Numbered from the stretch's first letter, positions 19,505 through 28,972 are shown. The stretch is 64,000 bases of DNA from Hydrococcus rivularis NIES-593 (GCF_001904635.1 NZ_MRCB01000006.1:1-64000); one strand, 5' to 3'. Numbers and translations: made by a program. The notes: generated by a model from the letters alone, not told the origin.

Positions 19505-20044
19505 ATGTCTCGAATTGGCAAACGCCCGATCGCAATTCCCAACAAAGTCACCGTGGAAATTAACGGATTAAATGTTGTCGTCAAAGGACCGAAAGGAACC
19601 CTAGAAAGAACCCTACCGCCCCAAGTCAAAGTCGAGCAAGAAGGCAATACGCTAAAAGTCTTGCGGCGGGACGAATCAAGAGTAGCTCGCGAGCGCCACG
19701 GGCTTTCCCGTACCCTCGTTGCCAACATGGTAGAAGGGGTTTCCCAAGGCTTTCAAAAGCGCCTCGACATCCAAGGAGTGGGATATCGAGCGCAAGCGCA
19801 GGGCAGCAAGCTGACTCTTAACGTAGGATACAGCAAACCCGTTGAAATGACGATGCCCAAAGATATACAGGTAGCGGTAGAAAACAACACGCAAGTCGTC
19901 ATCAGCGGCATCGATAAAGAAATAGTCGGTAATATCGCCGCTCAAATCCGTGGCATCCGACCGCCAGAACCCTACAAAGGTAAAGGGATTCGCTACCAAG
20001 GAGAATTTGTCAGACGTAAAGCTGGTAAGACAGGTAAGAAGTAA
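19505..20044 (+). CDS. rplF: 50S ribosomal protein L6
   Basis: 179 residues. [19 protein letters not shown] at the N-terminus, [14 protein letters not shown], and the C-terminal [27 protein letters not shown]. Two related RNA-binding folds make up L6, which sits at the base of the L7/L12 stalk near the sarcin-ricin loop. rplR starts two bases after the stop. Confidence 0.99.
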   Translation: MSRIGKRPIAIPNKVTVEINGLNVVVKGPKGTLERTLPPQVKVEQEGNTLKVLRRDESRVARERHGLSRTLVANMVEGVSQGFQKRLDIQGVGYRAQAQGSKLTLNVGYSKPVEMTMPKDIQVAVENNTQVVISGIDKEIVGNIAAQIRGIRPPEPYKGKGIRYQGEFVRRKAGKTGKK

Positions 20045-20046
20045 CG

Positions 20047-20409
20047 ATGAAACCGACACGAGTAGAATTAATCAAACGTCGCCACAAACGATTGCGCAAG
20101 AAAGTTACGGGCACGCCCGAACGCCCCCGCTTGGCTGTTTTTCGCTCTCACAAGCACATCTACGCGCAAATTATTGACGATGTTGCCCAGCATACCCTAG
20201 TAGCTGCCTCGACGCTAGAACCAACTCTCAAGACAGAGCTATCTACGGGGGCTACTTGTGAAGCGTCGGCAGCCGTAGGCAAGCTAGTCGCGCAACGTGC
20301 TCTAGAAAAGGGAATCGAGAAAGTCGTCTTCGACCGAGGAGGAAACCTCTATCACGGTCGCGTAAAAGCCCTAGCTGAAGCCGCTCGCGAAGCTGGATTG
20401 AGTTTCTAG
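20047..20409 (+). CDS. rplR: 50S ribosomal protein L18
   Basis: 120 residues: [40 protein letters not shown], and [23 protein letters not shown]18 binds 5S rRNA together with L5 and attaches it to the 50S. It is translationally adjacent to rplF. Confidence 0.99.
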   Translation: MKPTRVELIKRRHKRLRKKVTGTPERPRLAVFRSHKHIYAQIIDDVAQHTLVAASTLEPTLKTELSTGATCEASAAVGKLVAQRALEKGIEKVVFDRGGNLYHGRVKALAEAAREAGLSF

Positions 20410-20480
20410 GAATTGGTGATTGGTTAGCGATTAGGAGAAGGCGACTAATAACTCACACCGAACAATAAAGGATACTAATT

Positions 20481-21002
20481 ATGGCAAAACGTCAAAAAAG
20501 CAGTCGTACTAAAACCAAAGAAACTAACTGGAAAGAGCGAGTCATTCAGATTCGTCGCGTCAGCAAAGTGGTCAAAGGCGGTAAAAAATTAAGCTTCCGC
20601 GCGATCGTTGTCGTCGGTAACGAAAGCGGTCAAGTTGGCGTGGGCGTAGGAAAAGCAGGCGACGTTATCGGAGCTGTCCGCAAAGGAGTTGCCGACGGGA
20701 AAAAACAACTCATCGAAGTGCCTTTAACAAAAGCTAGCTCCATCACCCATATTACTAGGGGAGCCTCTGGCGGCGCGAAAGTGATTATGCGCCCTGCCGC
20801 CCCCGGTACCGGAGTAATCGCCGGCGGAGCCGTGCGAACCGTGCTGGAGTTAGCTGGCGTAAAAAATATCCTGGCCAAACAGCTTGGCTCGAATAACCCA
20901 CTGAATAATGCCAGGGCAGCCGTAGATGCGCTATCGACGTTGCGAACCTTTTCAGAAGTGGCACAAGATAGAGGTGTATCCGTCGAACATCTCTACACCT
21001 AA
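20481..21002 (+). CDS. rpsE: 30S ribosomal protein S5
   Basis: 173 residues. Contains [40 protein letters not shown] (the loop linked to decoding fidelity) and the second-domain [22 protein letters not shown]5 lies at the neck of the 30S beside S4 and the mRNA entry. The N-terminal stretch [14 protein letters not shown] is a short basic leader seen in cyanobacterial S5. Confidence 0.99.
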   Translation: MAKRQKSSRTKTKETNWKERVIQIRRVSKVVKGGKKLSFRAIVVVGNESGQVGVGVGKAGDVIGAVRKGVADGKKQLIEVPLTKASSITHITRGASGGAKVIMRPAAPGTGVIAGGAVRTVLELAGVKNILAKQLGSNNPLNNARAAVDALSTLRTFSEVAQDRGVSVEHLYT

Positions 21003-21052
21003 TAGACCGACCGAATCATCTTAAGTTGCTATATAAATAAAGGGGAAAAATT

Positions 21053-21502
21053 ATGAGAATCCACGACGCTGTTCCCAAAGCAGGGTCTAAAAAGCGCCGC
21101 CGCCGCGTCGGTCGCGGCATTTCAGCCGGACAAGGAGCTAGCTGTGGTTTTGGCATGCGCGGTCAAAAATCTCGTTCTGGTTCGGGAACCAGACCAGGCT
21201 TTGAAGGAGGACAAATGCCACTTTATCGGCGCGTTCCAAAATTAAAGCACTTCCCAATTGTCAATCCCAGCCATTACACGATTGTCAACGTTGGCAAGCT
21301 AGCATCGCTTCCGGCTAAAACCGAAGTCACTCTAGAAAAGCTGATGGAAACAGGAATCGTCACCAGTAACGATGGTCCGCTCAAAATTCTCGGAGATGGC
21401 GAGCTAACGGTAGCTTTAACGGTAAAAGCGGCTGCTTTTACTGCTAGCGCGAAGGAAAAAATTGAGGCGGCGGGCGGCAGTTACGAAGTTGTAGAAGGCT
21501 AA
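21053..21502 (+). CDS. rplO: 50S ribosomal protein L15
   Basis: 149 residues. The N-terminal glycine/arginine-rich arm ([40 protein letters not shown]) threads through 23S rRNA; the globular C-terminus contains [10 protein letters not shown] and a final [10 protein letters not shown]30 is absent between rpsE and rplO, as usual for cyanobacteria. A 160-base spacer leads to secY. Confidence 0.99.
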   Translation: MRIHDAVPKAGSKKRRRRVGRGISAGQGASCGFGMRGQKSRSGSGTRPGFEGGQMPLYRRVPKLKHFPIVNPSHYTIVNVGKLASLPAKTEVTLEKLMETGIVTSNDGPLKILGDGELTVALTVKAAAFTASAKEKIEAAGGSYEVVEG

Positions 21503-21662
21503 ACTTGGCATTACTTTTTGAAAATGTCATCGACAATCCCCCTTCTCTGGGTCGGATGGCATGCTAGGATTATTAATTTAAAGGTAAATAAAAGTTAAAA
21601 AAGCCTAAAATTTTCACCTCCTCCAACTTCCCAATCCGCCAACCCATAAGAGGTAGCCACCC

Positions 21663-22979
21663 ATGGTCGTCAGTCGAGATAAAACCCCCACGGCTCAAGA
21701 AACTTTTCTGCAAATGGCACAAGCAGCCGGACTGCGAGGTCGGCTGCTGATTACTCTCGGTCTTTTGATTCTAGTTCGCTTCGGAATATCCATTCCCATA
21801 CCGGGAATCGATCGCGCGAGATTTTCTGCCGATATTGCTAACCTTCCCATCTTCGGAATCTTTGATTTCCTCACCGGAGGCGGTCTCAAAGTAGTCGGAC
21901 TGTTTGCATTAGGCATCCTGCCCTATATTAACGCTTCCATTATCATGCAGCTTCTCGCGGCTGCAATACCAGCCCTAGAAGACTTACAAAAAAACGAAGG
22001 CGAAGCGGGACGACGCAAAATTTCTCAGATTACTCGTTATGTCGCATTAGGTTGGGCAATCATCCAAAGTTTGGGGATTACAATTGGTTTGCTGCGTTCC
22101 TACGCCATTGACTACGGTTTTTGGTTCGTAGCCCAGACCGTTTTGGCACTAACAGCTGGCTCCATGTTCGTCATGTGGGTTTCGGAACTGATTACCGAAC
22201 GCGGCATTGGCAATGGAGCTTCTTTACTCATTTTCCTCAACATCGTGGCGGTCTTGCCAAAAACGCTGGGAGACACGATTGACCTAGCTCAAACGGGCGG
22301 TCGAGAGACGATAGCGAAAGTCGTTCTTCTGCTCCTCGTTTTTTTGGTGACAATTATTATGATTGTCTTCGTCCAAGAAGGCACTCGCAGAATCCCGATT
22401 GTTTCCGCCCGCCGTCAAGTCGGCAAGAGACTCTATCGAGAAAGAACGAGCTATTTACCCCTGAGACTCAATCAGGGCGGTGTTATGCCAATTATTTTTG
22501 CCTCAGCTGTTTTGTTCTTGCCTTCTACACTAGCTGGACTTTTTAGCAATCAAGGCAATATTAGTCAAGCTTTGGTGCAAGTAGCTAATGCCCTGCAACC
22601 CGGCAGCTGGATCTATATAGCGGTCTACTCGCTCATGATTCTCTTCTTCAGTTACTTCTACGCCTCTTTAATCGTTAACCCAGAAGACGTATCGAAAAAT
22701 CTCAAGAAAATGGGGGCTAGCATTCCAGGAATTCGTCCCGGAGAAGCGACGACCAAGTATCTTCAAGGCGTGCTCAACCGCTTGACTTTCCTAGGAGCAA
22801 TCTTTTTAAGCGTTGTTGCCATCGTGCCTACCCTGGTAGAAGGTGCAACGGGGGTAACGACTTTTAGAGGATTGGGAGCCACTTCTTTGCTCATTCTCGT
22901 AGGCGTGGCAATCGATACGGCGAAGCAAATTCAAACCTACGTAATTTCTCAACGTTACGAAGGAATGGTCAAACAGTAG
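21663..22979 (+). CDS. secY: Preprotein translocase subunit SecY
   Basis: 438 residues with ten predicted membrane helices. Contains FGISIPIPGIDRARF, the plug-region FDFLTGGGL, ALGILPYINASIIMQLL, ISQITRY, and the cytosolic loops RRIPIVSARRQVGKRLYRER (contact with the ribosome and SecA) and PGIRPGEATTKYL. SecY forms the protein channel of both plasma and thylakoid membranes in cyanobacteria. It stands in the usual place after rplO. Confidence 0.99.
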   Translation: MVVSRDKTPTAQETFLQMAQAAGLRGRLLITLGLLILVRFGISIPIPGIDRARFSADIANLPIFGIFDFLTGGGLKVVGLFALGILPYINASIIMQLLAAAIPALEDLQKNEGEAGRRKISQITRYVALGWAIIQSLGITIGLLRSYAIDYGFWFVAQTVLALTAGSMFVMWVSELITERGIGNGASLLIFLNIVAVLPKTLGDTIDLAQTGGRETIAKVVLLLLVFLVTIIMIVFVQEGTRRIPIVSARRQVGKRLYRERTSYLPLRLNQGGVMPIIFASAVLFLPSTLAGLFSNQGNISQALVQVANALQPGSWIYIAVYSLMILFFSYFYASLIVNPEDVSKNLKKMGASIPGIRPGEATTKYLQGVLNRLTFLGAIFLSVVAIVPTLVEGATGVTTFRGLGATSLLILVGVAIDTAKQIQTYVISQRYEGMVKQ

Positions 22980-22983
22980 GCAG

Positions 22984-23009
22984 TAGGGACAAGACATGTC
23001 TTGTCCCTA
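22984..23009. repeat. Perfect 26-base palindrome after secY
   Basis: TAGGGACAAGACA at 22984-22996 followed directly by its reverse complement to 23009. The GGGACAAGACATGTCTTGTC core is a dispersed palindrome type in cyanobacteria. There is no T-tract after it, so it is a weak candidate terminator or an RNA hairpin separating secY from adk. Confidence 0.7.
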
Positions 23010-23051
23010 TCGATCTCTGATGCGCGTCCTTAAAAGCATTTAGGAAAAAGA

Positions 23052-23615
23052 ATGGCAAATACCACTGGATTAATTTTTTTAGGACCTCCAGGAGCGGGAA
23101 AAGGAACCCAAGCAAGTCTTTTAGCGAAATTCTATAGTATTCCTCATATTTCTACCGGAGAAATTCTCCGAGGAGCCATTACCGAACAAACTCCACTGGG
23201 TCAGCAAGCTCAAAGTTATATGGATAAGGGAGAATTGGTTCCCGATTCCCTGATTCTAGAGTTGGTTAAAGAACGGTTGGGTCAACCCGATGCAGAAAAG
23301 GGCTGGATTTTAGACGGGTTTCCCCGCACCGTTCCTCAAGCGGTTTTTTTAGATAAGCTGCTTGAAGAACAAAATCATACCTCTGAGCGCGTTCTAAATT
23401 TAGACGTTCCCGACGAGGTAATCCTAGAGCGCCTGCTTCAGCGAGGCAGAAAAGACGATACCGAAGAGACAATTCGCCGACGCTTAGAAGTGTATCGCGA
23501 GCAAACCGCACCGCTGATCGAATATTATCGCGATCGCGGGACGCTTCATTATATCGATGGCAATCGCTCGCCCGAAGAAGTTACCGAAGCTTTGAAGGCA
23601 GCCATCGCGCTTTGA
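23052..23615 (+). CDS. adk: Adenylate kinase
   Basis: 187 residues. P-loop [10 protein letters not shown] at about 11-20, NMP-binding region [10 protein letters not shown], the Walker-type [12 protein letters not shown], and a short LID ([21 protein letters not shown]) without the zinc ribbon, the short-type Adk usual for cyanobacteria. It converts ATP + AMP to 2 ADP in the cytosol. Placement after secY is standard; map, often next, is absent here. Confidence 0.99.
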   Translation: MANTTGLIFLGPPGAGKGTQASLLAKFYSIPHISTGEILRGAITEQTPLGQQAQSYMDKGELVPDSLILELVKERLGQPDAEKGWILDGFPRTVPQAVFLDKLLEEQNHTSERVLNLDVPDEVILERLLQRGRKDDTEETIRRRLEVYREQTAPLIEYYRDRGTLHYIDGNRSPEEVTEALKAAIAL

Positions 23616-23853
23616 TGAAAATGACTGGAAACCGGAAGATTGATTAGAAGGGCTAAAAATTAATTCCCAATTCCCAATTGCTACCTCCTCAGACTATTGT
23701 CGAGCAGGATCGCTAAACTCCAATCCCCAGGGACGGGTGAATTTTTGATAAGATAGATTGATGGGGGTATCATTTCATGCTACATCAATTGTTAAACTGA
23801 GCAAACGATTAGTACCCGATTCCATAAAAAAAAAATTATTGAGGATTACTGCT

Positions 23854-24084
23854 TTGTCCAAACAAGACTTAATCGAGATAGAAGGTACGGTAACCGAATC
23901 TCTTCCTAATGCCATGTTCCGCGTCGAACTCGACAACGGATTTAATGTTTTAGCTCATATTTCCGGCAAGATTCGCCGAAATTATATTAAGATCCTGCCC
24001 GGCGATCGCGTTAAGGTAGAATTAACCCCATACGATCTCACCAAAGGCAGAATTACTTATCGTCTTAAGAATAGTAAAAAATAA
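23854..24084 (+). CDS. infA: Translation initiation factor IF-1
   Basis: 76 residues from a TTG start, chosen because the product then begins [20 protein letters not shown], the usual IF-1 N-terminus, and GAGG lies about ten bases upstream. The frame is open 32 codons further, but that part has no IF-1 similarity. OB-fold residues include [19 protein letters not shown] and [19 protein letters not shown]-1 occupies the A site during initiation. The TTG start suggests low or regulated translation. Confidence 0.95.
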   Translation: MSKQDLIEIEGTVTESLPNAMFRVELDNGFNVLAHISGKIRRNYIKILPGDRVKVELTPYDLTKGRITYRLKNSKK

Positions 24085-24140
24085 GTAATGAGATAAGTAA
24101 TGAGAAAAGCTCTGCCAAAGCGATCGTAATTTAAAAAAGA

Positions 24141-24188
24141 CAGATAAATTTATCTGAGCTGACAAAGTTTCATAATTACTGATATAAT
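24141..24188 (+). promoter_or_regulatory. Putative rpmJ promoter with upstream palindrome
   Basis: CTGACA at 24159-24164 and TATAAT at 24183-24188 are separated by 18 bases, a good match to a sigma-70-type promoter. A perfect 16-base palindrome (CAGATAAATTTATCTG, 24141-24156) abuts the -35 box and may be an operator or the end of the infA transcript. Confidence 0.6.
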
Positions 24189-24219
24189 TAAAAACTTGCA
24201 GTGTTTGCCCATAAACGGC

Positions 24220-24333
24220 ATGAAAGTTAGAGCATCAGTCAAGAAAATGTGTGAAAAGTGCCGCGTCATCAGACGACGCGGTAAAGTCATGGTGATTTGT
24301 ACTAACCCGAAGCACAAGCAGCGCCAAGGTTAG
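24220..24333 (+). CDS. rpmJ: 50S ribosomal protein L36
   Basis: A 37-codon gene. The product starts [20 protein letters not shown] and ends with [11 protein letters not shown], giving the zinc-ribbon ligands CEKC, C and H of L36. L36 is a small 23S-binding protein near the base of the L7/L12 stalk. It follows infA and precedes rpsM, the standard arrangement. Confidence 0.98.
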   Translation: MKVRASVKKMCEKCRVIRRRGKVMVICTNPKHKQRQG

Positions 24334-24400
24334 TGGCAATCCACCAGAAGTCTTCAACATCCTTTGTAACCAAACTACAAAATTCAGAGGGAGAAAAAGC

Positions 24401-24784
24401 GTGGCAAGGATTGCTGGCGTAGACCTACCCCGCGATAAGCGCGTGGAAATCGCCCTAACTTATCTATACGGCATCGGTCTATCTCGTTCACAAGAAATAT
24501 TAGCAAAAACTGGTGTAAATCCGGACACCAGAGTTAAAGATTTAACGGATGAAGACATCGCAACGCTTCGTTCGTTCATTGAAACCAACTATCAGATCGA
24601 AGGTGACTTGAGACGTTGGGAAGCAATGAACATCAAGCGCTTGATCGATATCGGGACTTATCGCGGTCGCCGTCATCGCTTGGGACTCCCCGTGCGAGGA
24701 CAGCGAACCCGTACTAATGCACGGACTCGTCGAGGTAGACGAGTAACCGTTGCCGGGAAGAAGAAAGCTCCCGCCAAGAAATAA
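24401..24784 (+). CDS. rpsM: 30S ribosomal protein S13
   Basis: 127 residues from a GTG start with GAGGGAG upstream. Contains [20 protein letters not shown], the helix-hairpin-helix [15 protein letters not shown], and the basic tail [21 protein letters not shown]13 forms bridges with L5 and touches P-site tRNA. It lies 48 bases before rpsK. Confidence 0.99.
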   Translation: MARIAGVDLPRDKRVEIALTYLYGIGLSRSQEILAKTGVNPDTRVKDLTDEDIATLRSFIETNYQIEGDLRRWEAMNIKRLIDIGTYRGRRHRLGLPVRGQRTRTNARTRRGRRVTVAGKKKAPAKK

Positions 24785-24832
24785 CCTTATCTTTTTAACT
24801 TCACTTATACAGAGAAATTTCGGCTAAGCAAT

Positions 24833-25225
24833 ATGGCGCGACCAACGAAAAAAAGCGGCGCAAAAAAACAGAAAAAAAACGTACCTAACGGCATCGCTCA
24901 CATCCAATCTACTTTCAACAATACCATCGTCACGATTTCCGACACCAGGGGAGACGTAATTTCCTGGGCATCAGCTGGCTCGAGCGGCTTCAAAGGAGCT
25001 AAGAAAGGCACGCCTTTTGCAGCGCAAACAGCTGCCGACCAAGCAGCTCGACGAGCCATCGAACAGGGGATGCGCCAGATCGAAGTTATGGTCAGCGGAC
25101 CGGGGGCAGGTCGAGAAACCGCAATTCGAGCCTTGCAGGGTTCGGGTTTGGAAATCACCTTAATTAGAGATGTTACTCCGATTCCTCACAATGGCTGTCG
25201 TCCGCCTAAGCGACGTAGAGTTTAA
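24833..25225 (+). CDS. rpsK: 30S ribosomal protein S11
   Basis: 130 residues: basic N-terminus [15 protein letters not shown], then [39 protein letters not shown] and the end [19 protein letters not shown]11 binds the 30S platform near the mRNA exit. A spacer of GACCAGT and CTGATAA repeats follows before rpoA. Confidence 0.99.
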   Translation: MARPTKKSGAKKQKKNVPNGIAHIQSTFNNTIVTISDTRGDVISWASAGSSGFKGAKKGTPFAAQTAADQAARRAIEQGMRQIEVMVSGPGAGRETAIRALQGSGLEITLIRDVTPIPHNGCRPPKRRRV

Positions 25226-25332
25226 GTCAGCGACCAGTGACCAGTGACCAGTGACCAGCAATCGGTTCCTAATGACTGATGATTGGCAGCTAACACTGAT
25301 TACTGATAACTGATTACTGATAACTGATAAGC
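25226..25332. repeat. Short tandem repeat spacer (GTGACCA and CTGATAA units)
   Basis: Three tandem GACCAGT units at about 25230-25256, then CTGATTACTGATAA units repeated about three times up to 25330. It lies between rpsK and rpoA. Same class of spacer filler as elsewhere in the cluster. Confidence 0.6.
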
Positions 25333-25347
25333 ATGGGAGATCAGTCG

Positions 25348-26298
25348 GTGGCACAGTTTCAAATTGAGTGTGTAGAATCTAAGACTCACAAAAATCAGAG
25401 TCAATACGGTAAGTTTGTTTTGGAGCCTCTCGATCGCGGTCAAGGGACGACAGTAGGCAATGCCCTCAGACGAGTTTTGCTCTCGAATTTAGAAGGAACT
25501 GCCATAACGGCAATTCGTATTGCTGGAGTCAATCACGAATTCGCGACGATTCCAGGGGTGAGGGAGGACGTACTGGAAATCATGCTCAACATGAAAGAGA
25601 TCGTCCTTAAAAGCTATACTCACCAGCCTTTAATCGGTCGCCTCGTGGCAACCGGGCCGGCTACGATAACAGCAGCTAACTTTGACGCCCTTCCTTCAGA
25701 AGTAGAAGCGATCGACCCAAACCAGTATATAGCCACCTTGGCTGAAGGGGCAAAGCTGGAGATGGAGTTTCGCATTGAAAAGGGCAAAGGGTATCGCGCG
25801 ATCGATCGCAGCAAAGACGAAACGGCTGCAATAGACTTTCTCCAAATCGATTCGGTCTTTATGCCAGTTACCAAAGTCAATTACAGCGTAGAAGATGTGC
25901 GAGTTGACGGCGCTCAGGCAAAAGATCGGCTGATTATGGAAATTTGGACCAATGGCAGCATCAGTCCCAAAGAAGCGCTTTCTCAAGCAGCTAATATCAT
26001 TGTCGATCTGTTCAATCCTCTTAAGGATCTCAACGAACTAGATACCAAACCTATCGACGATCGGGATGAGATCCCTCCTGAGAGTCAAATTCCGATTGAG
26101 GAGCTTCAGCTGTCAGTTCGCGCGTATAACTGCCTCAAACGAGCGCAGATTAATACGGTTGCCGACTTACTCGAATACAGCCAAGAAGATCTCTTAGAAA
26201 TTAAGAACTTCGGGCAAAAATCGGCAGAAGAGGTGATCGAAGCTCTGCAAAAACGTCTGGGAATTACTTTGCCCCAGGAAAAAACAGTGAAAGCCTAG
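25348..26298 (+). CDS. rpoA: RNA polymerase alpha subunit
   Basis: 316 residues from GTG 25348, preferred over ATG 25333 because GGGAGA is well placed upstream and the product AQFQIECVES matches known cyanobacterial RpoA starts. The N-terminal domain (GNALRRVLLSNLEGTAITAI, ATIPGVREDVLEI) dimerises and binds beta; the C-terminal domain (LQLSVRAYNCLKRAQINTV, LLEIKNFGQKSAEEV) contacts DNA and activators. Located between rpsK and rplQ as usual. Confidence 0.98.
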   Translation: MAQFQIECVESKTHKNQSQYGKFVLEPLDRGQGTTVGNALRRVLLSNLEGTAITAIRIAGVNHEFATIPGVREDVLEIMLNMKEIVLKSYTHQPLIGRLVATGPATITAANFDALPSEVEAIDPNQYIATLAEGAKLEMEFRIEKGKGYRAIDRSKDETAAIDFLQIDSVFMPVTKVNYSVEDVRVDGAQAKDRLIMEIWTNGSISPKEALSQAANIIVDLFNPLKDLNELDTKPIDDRDEIPPESQIPIEELQLSVRAYNCLKRAQINTVADLLEYSQEDLLEIKNFGQKSAEEVIEALQKRLGITLPQEKTVKA

Positions 26299-26436
26299 CT
26301 CGTTAATTCAGTTAAGATGTAGCTAGCTGCGGCAAAACAAAGACAAAAGTCAAAAATAATCTTTTTGCCTTTTGTCTGTTTATTTTTGTCTTTAGAAGAT
26401 AAAATTTATCTCGCTAAATATATAAGGAAAAAGAAA

Positions 26437-26787
26437 ATGCGTCACCAATGTCGCGTACCACAACTAGGACGACCGGCAGATCGGAGAAAAGCACTACTCA
26501 GAGCGCTGGCAACAGAACTGATTCGTCACGGTCAAATTACCACGACTAAAGCTCGCGCTAAAGCCGTTCGCTCGGAAGTCGAAAGAATGATTAGTCTGGC
26601 AAAAGATGGTTCCTTAGCAGCAAGGCGAGCCGCTTTGGGCTATATTTACGACAAACAGTTGGTTCATGCTTTGTTCGAGGCAGCTAAAGAACGTTACGGC
26701 AATCGGAACGGGGGATACACTCGGATCGCTCGTACCGTGCGCCGTCGAGGAGATAACGCAGAAATGGCAATTATCGAGCTAGTATAA
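26437..26787 (+). CDS. rplQ: 50S ribosomal protein L17
   Basis: 116 residues from ATG 26437 with AAGGA upstream; the start gives [20 protein letters not shown], the normal L17 N-terminus, while the longer open frame from 26365 is unrelated. Ends [13 protein letters not shown]17 sits near the tunnel exit next to L22 and L32. truA begins 15 bases later. Confidence 0.98.
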   Translation: MRHQCRVPQLGRPADRRKALLRALATELIRHGQITTTKARAKAVRSEVERMISLAKDGSLAARRAALGYIYDKQLVHALFEAAKERYGNRNGGYTRIARTVRRRGDNAEMAIIELV

Positions 26788-26802
26788 GCCGAATTGAGAT
26801 TG

Positions 26803-27648
26803 ATGTCCGAGAAGACAGAATTAGAAAACTCAGAACGGGTGGCTCTCGTCATTCAATACGTGGGAACCAATTTTTCTGGCTGGCAGCGACAACCCAAGCG
26901 GCGAACCGTACAGGAAGAAATCGAAGCCGCGATCGCGCAGGTACTTCAACATCCCGTCAGTTTAATTGCGGCAGGACGTACCGATACGGGAGTCCACGCC
27001 GCCGCTCAAGTCGCTCATTTCAACCAAAAAAGCACGATTCCCGCCTCCCGTTGGGCAGTTATTCTCAATTCTCGGCTACCCGAAGATATTTTAATTCGAG
27101 CCTCGGCTAAAGTTTCTGAGACTTGGCATGCTCGCTTTTCCGCTCTGTGGCGACGTTATCGGTATACGATTTATACTGACAAGCGCCCTAACTTGTTTGT
27201 TAAGCCCTTTAGCTGGCATTATTATCACGCTCCCCTGCAAGAATCTCTCATGCAGGCAGCATTGACCTCCATGCTCGGAAAACATCACTTTGCTGCTTTC
27301 CACCGCGCTCGCTCCGCGCGTAGGCACTCTTGGGTAGAGGTTCAACAAGCCCAATGCTATCGACAAGGACCTTTGCTACATATAGAGATTCAAGCAAACG
27401 CCTTTTTGTACGGGATGGTGCGCCTTCTAGTGGGAATGCTAGTAGAAGTTGGAAGCGGCAAGCGATCGCTAGAAAACTTTACCGATATTTGGGTCAACCA
27501 AAAGCGAGAAGAAGTTAAGTATGCGGCTCCAGCAAAGGGTTTATGTCTGCTGCGAGTTGGCTACCCCGAATTTCCCTTTTCCCCTGACATTTGGTACGAT
27601 ACGCAACCCATCTTTCATTTCAATGAAGAGCTAGTCGTTAGTGGTTAG
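26803..27648 (+). CDS. truA: tRNA pseudouridine(38-40) synthase TruA
   Basis: 281 residues from ATG 26803 (a TTG at 26794 is in frame). The catalytic Asp lies in AAGRTDTGVHAAAQVAHF; other conserved parts are YVGTNFSGWQRQPKRRTVQE, RYRYTIY, FAAFHR and EIQANAFLYGMVRLLVGMLV. TruA makes pseudouridine at positions 38-40 of the tRNA anticodon stem. Coupled to rplQ; the rplQ-truA-rplM-rpsI order is common in bacteria. Confidence 0.97.
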   Translation: MSEKTELENSERVALVIQYVGTNFSGWQRQPKRRTVQEEIEAAIAQVLQHPVSLIAAGRTDTGVHAAAQVAHFNQKSTIPASRWAVILNSRLPEDILIRASAKVSETWHARFSALWRRYRYTIYTDKRPNLFVKPFSWHYYHAPLQESLMQAALTSMLGKHHFAAFHRARSARRHSWVEVQQAQCYRQGPLLHIEIQANAFLYGMVRLLVGMLVEVGSGKRSLENFTDIWVNQKREEVKYAAPAKGLCLLRVGYPEFPFSPDIWYDTQPIFHFNEELVVSG

Positions 27649-27704
27649 CACGAAGAAAACAACTAACCACCCACTACTAACAACCAACTACTAAACAACC
27701 AACC
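27649..27704. repeat. Short tandem repeat spacer (CAACTAAC type)
   Basis: The truA-rplM spacer is built of AACTAACCACC, ACTACTAAC and CAACC heptamer-like units. Its complement type (GTTAGTGG) occurs at the truA stop, so a hairpin is possible. Confidence 0.55.
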
Positions 27705-28163
27705 ATGACTACTAAAACGCCACTTCCCACTCAAGAAACTATAGAGCCAAAATGGTATGTCATAGACGCTACCGATCAGCGATTGGGTCGTCTTGCCTCA
27801 GAAATCGCGAAGATCCTCAGAGGAAAAAATAAGCCCATCTTTACTCCTCACATGGATACAGGCGATTTTGCGATCGTCATCAACGCCGAAAAAGTTATCG
27901 TTACGGGCAAAAAACCCAAGCAAAAGGTCTATCGCCGACATTCGGGACGACCGGGCGGAATGAAGACAGAAACTTTCGAACAACTGCAACAGCGCATTCC
28001 AGAGAGAATTATCGAAACCGCCGTCAAAGGAATGTTGCCCAAAAACTCCTTGGGTCGCAAACTATTTACCAAACTCAAGGTCTACGCGGGATCGACACAT
28101 CCCCACCAAGCCCAAAAACCCGAAGAACTAAAAATTAATACTATTCCAACCGGAGGGAACTAA
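27705..28163 (+). CDS. rplM: 50S ribosomal protein L13
   Basis: 152 residues. [20 protein letters not shown] near the start, then [56 protein letters not shown] and [10 protein letters not shown]13 is an early assembly protein binding 23S domain II. Its stop codon overlaps the rpsI start by one base, so the L13-S9 pair is translationally coupled. Confidence 0.99.
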   Translation: MTTKTPLPTQETIEPKWYVIDATDQRLGRLASEIAKILRGKNKPIFTPHMDTGDFAIVINAEKVIVTGKKPKQKVYRRHSGRPGGMKTETFEQLQQRIPERIIETAVKGMLPKNSLGRKLFTKLKVYAGSTHPHQAQKPEELKINTIPTGGN

Positions 28164-28576
28164 TGCAAGCAACAGAATCTCAAGATAAAGTTGTCTATTG
28201 GGGAACGGGTCGCCGCAAATCTTCTGTGGCAAGAGTTCGTCTCGTTCCCGGCAGCGGACAGTTGATTGTTAATGATAAACCCGGAGAGATTTACTTCAAT
28301 AGAATCCCGGGTTATCTACAAGCTATTAAAGCTCCTTTGGAAACCCTGGGTCTAGAAAATGAATACGACATTTTAGTCAAAGCCCACGGCGGCGGACTGA
28401 CAGGACAATCTGATGCTGTTAAACTAGGAGTAGCTAGAGCTTTATGTCAACTCGCGCCAGAAAATCGCCAACCGCTAAAAATTGAAGGGTATCTGACCCG
28501 CGATCCCCGCGCTAAAGAGCGCAAGAAATACGGCTTGCACAAAGCTCGTAAGGCACCTCAATACTCTAAGCGATAA
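28163..28576 (+). CDS. rpsI: 30S ribosomal protein S9
   Basis: 137 residues: [21 protein letters not shown], the central [20 protein letters not shown], and the C-terminal tail [22 protein letters not shown] whose last Arg/Lys touches P-site tRNA. Coupled to rplM. Confidence 0.99.
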   Translation: MQATESQDKVVYWGTGRRKSSVARVRLVPGSGQLIVNDKPGEIYFNRIPGYLQAIKAPLETLGLENEYDILVKAHGGGLTGQSDAVKLGVARALCQLAPENRQPLKIEGYLTRDPRAKERKKYGLHKARKAPQYSKR

Positions 28577-28672
28577 AATTATAAATAGTAGTTGGTTATT
28601 TGTTAGTTGTTATTGGTTCGAGAGCCATTTAACTGCTAACTACTAACCACTAACCACTAACTAAAGATAACT
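28577..28672. repeat. Short tandem repeat spacer (TTGGTTATT / CTAACCACTAAC type)
   Basis: The left half has GTTGGTTATTTGTTAGTTG; the right half has tandem ACTAACC units. The two halves are complementary and can form a long imperfect hairpin between rpsI and rpmE. Confidence 0.6.
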
Positions 28673-28927
28673 ATGCCAAAACCTGACATTCATCCCACTT
28701 GGTATCCAGAAGCAAAAGTCATTTGTAATGGCGAGGTCGTCATGACCGTTGGCTCCACCAAACCCGAAATTCATGTCGAGGTTTGGTCGGGCAATCATCC
28801 CTTCTTTACCGGAACGCAAAAACTGATCGACACTGAAGGACGAGTCGATCGCTTCCGCCGCAAATACGGAACGCTTGGTGGTAAAACCGACCAGAAAAAT
28901 AAAGCTTCTAATGCAAAAGAAAAATAG
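28673..28927 (+). CDS. rpmE: 50S ribosomal protein L31
   Basis: 84 residues: MPKPDIHPTWYPEAKVICNG, VMTVGSTKPEIHVEVWSGNH, FFTGTQKLIDTEGRVDRFRR-KYG. Only one Cys is present, so this is the zinc-free form. L31 bridges the 5S region and the 30S head. A strong hairpin follows the stop. Confidence 0.98.
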   Translation: MPKPDIHPTWYPEAKVICNGEVVMTVGSTKPEIHVEVWSGNHPFFTGTQKLIDTEGRVDRFRRKYGTLGGKTDQKNKASNAKEK

Positions 28928-28947
28928 CGGCTCGATTGGCTTGTTTT

Positions 28948-28972
28948 AACCCAGCAGAATTTCTGCTGGGTT
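28948..28972. terminator. Hairpin terminator between rpmE and prfA
   Basis: AACCCAGCAGAA pairs perfectly with TTCTGCTGGGTT around a single T (about ten stem pairs plus a five-base loop in practice). T-rich sequence lies on both sides (TTGTTTT before, TTGGTCCTGT after), but the better T-tract is read on the minus strand. It probably ends the ribosomal transcript ahead of prfA, or attenuates it. Confidence 0.65.

Noticed and set aside
27299-27330. A GC-rich palindromic string inside truA (GCGCTCGCTCCGCGCGTAGG)
   Set aside because: It resembles intergenic fillers, but the encoded HRARSARRHSWVEV aligns in length with normal TruA, so no insertion is needed.
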